From positions 9,188,621 through 9,248,650 of the forward strand of contig NZ_JTHL01000001.1 of NCBI RefSeq assembly GCF_000818195.1: a stretch of 60,030 nucleotides of DNA. The letters are read 5' to 3'. This document shows, piece by piece, positions 59,853 to 60,030 of the stretch (its first letter is position 1; each line of letters begins with the position of its first letter). Position numbers and translations under genes: made by a program. The notes below the pieces were generated by a model that was given only the letters and a program-made list of their open reading frames with translations, was not told the DNA's origin and did not search any database. This DNA comes from Streptomyces sp. 150FB. Lineage in GTDB: Bacteria > Actinomycetota > Actinomycetes > Streptomycetales > Streptomycetaceae.

Positions 59853-60030
59853 TCAGCGCGGCGGTGCGGTGAGGGGAGCGGTCCCCGGCAGCAGAACCGG
59901 TGCGATCAGCAGATGCCCGAGGGACGAGGCGAGCAGCCGGGCGCCGGGCTCGGCGCGATCCGCGGGGTCGCGCAGCGCCGCGGCGGCGGACACCGCGAGC
60001 CGCGTGACCTCGGTGGCCAGCGTCTCGACC
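59853..60030 (-). CDS. probable LacI-family regulator, C-terminal end (cut by window edge)
   Basis: The last 59 residues of a protein that continues past the right edge. The text VETLATEVTRLAVSAAAALR followed by a loop and LIAPVLLPGTAPLTAPPR fits the usual end of LacI proteins, where a helix is followed by a strand and a proline-rich tail carrying the sugar-domain terminus. Its place directly upstream of a perfect LacI operator and the importer operon supports this. The identity is inferred, since the DNA-binding part is outside. Confidence 0.5.
   Translation of the reverse strand, partial: VETLATEVTRLAVSAAAALRDPADRAEPGARLLASSLGHLLIAPVLLPGTAPLTAPPR

Overview
The window is high-GC actinobacterial DNA, almost certainly from a Streptomyces. 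The signs are very strong G/C third-position bias, GTG starts, GTGA/ATGA stop-start overlaps, twin-arginine and lipoprotein signals, sugar ABC importers without their own ATPase, rare TTA codons and many LacI/AraC/TetR/GntR regulators. No tRNA, rRNA, CRISPR array, insertion sequence or phage gene was seen. It reads as a chromosomal region given over to uptake and breakdown of plant-type polysaccharides, with a small biosynthetic locus in the middle.

Layout. 1-5.2 kb: the end of a GNAT gene, a secreted multicopper oxidase, a DUF488 protein, a thioredoxin-reductase-like flavoenzyme divergent from an XRE-cupin regulator, and a methyltransferase. 5.6-11 kb: a secreted GH127/GH146-type beta-L-arabinofuranosidase and a secreted beta-helix protein. 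11-12.8 kb: a TetR regulator divergent from an NAD(P)-binding epimerase-like protein, separated by four near-identical operators with a 23-bp period. 12.8-16.5 kb: a mirror-image block, dioxygenase/AraC facing AraC/dioxygenase. 16.5-21.2 kb: a decayed beta-mannosidase gene, an operon of Gfo/Idh oxidoreductase plus LacI regulator, and a secreted GH5 enzyme. 21.3-30.6 kb: a LacI regulator with three operators 35 bp apart, a decayed secreted-protein gene, and a coupled sugar operon (binding protein, two permeases, Gfo/Idh oxidoreductase, a gutted second Gfo/Idh gene, a cytosolic barrel glycosidase and a third PhyH-type dioxygenase).

30.6-35.5 kb holds a compact secondary-metabolite locus on the minus strand: a split-barrel flavin-type protein, a single-module adenylation-thiolation-reductase NRPS and a cytochrome P450 coupled to it. 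The NRPS gene carries a TTA codon. 35.8-38.3 kb has two translationally coupled genes of unknown function and a secreted I36-type inhibitor, also with a TTA codon. 38.3-49.4 kb contains an isochorismatase-like hydrolase, an aldose dehydrogenase, the shell of an amidohydrolase gene, a GntR regulator, a large beta-helix protein with duplicated FN3 and F5/8C modules, an enolase-superfamily enzyme and a second ABC importer. This group looks like a non-phosphorylating sugar pathway, possibly for L-fucose or a related sugar.

49.4-60 kb: a lipoprotein and an NTF2-like protein, then a GH3 enzyme, a YicI-type alpha-xylosidase and a third ABC importer on the minus strand. The same 14-bp palindrome lies in front of the GH3 gene and in front of the importer operon, and the end of a probable LacI gene lies at the right edge. 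Together they suggest a xyloglucan-oligosaccharide regulon. The recurring logic is a secreted depolymerase, a lipoprotein-dependent importer, intracellular glycosidases and oxidoreductases, and a local LacI/AraC/GntR switch. Several CAZyme-associated genes are decayed, so the locus is being remodelled.
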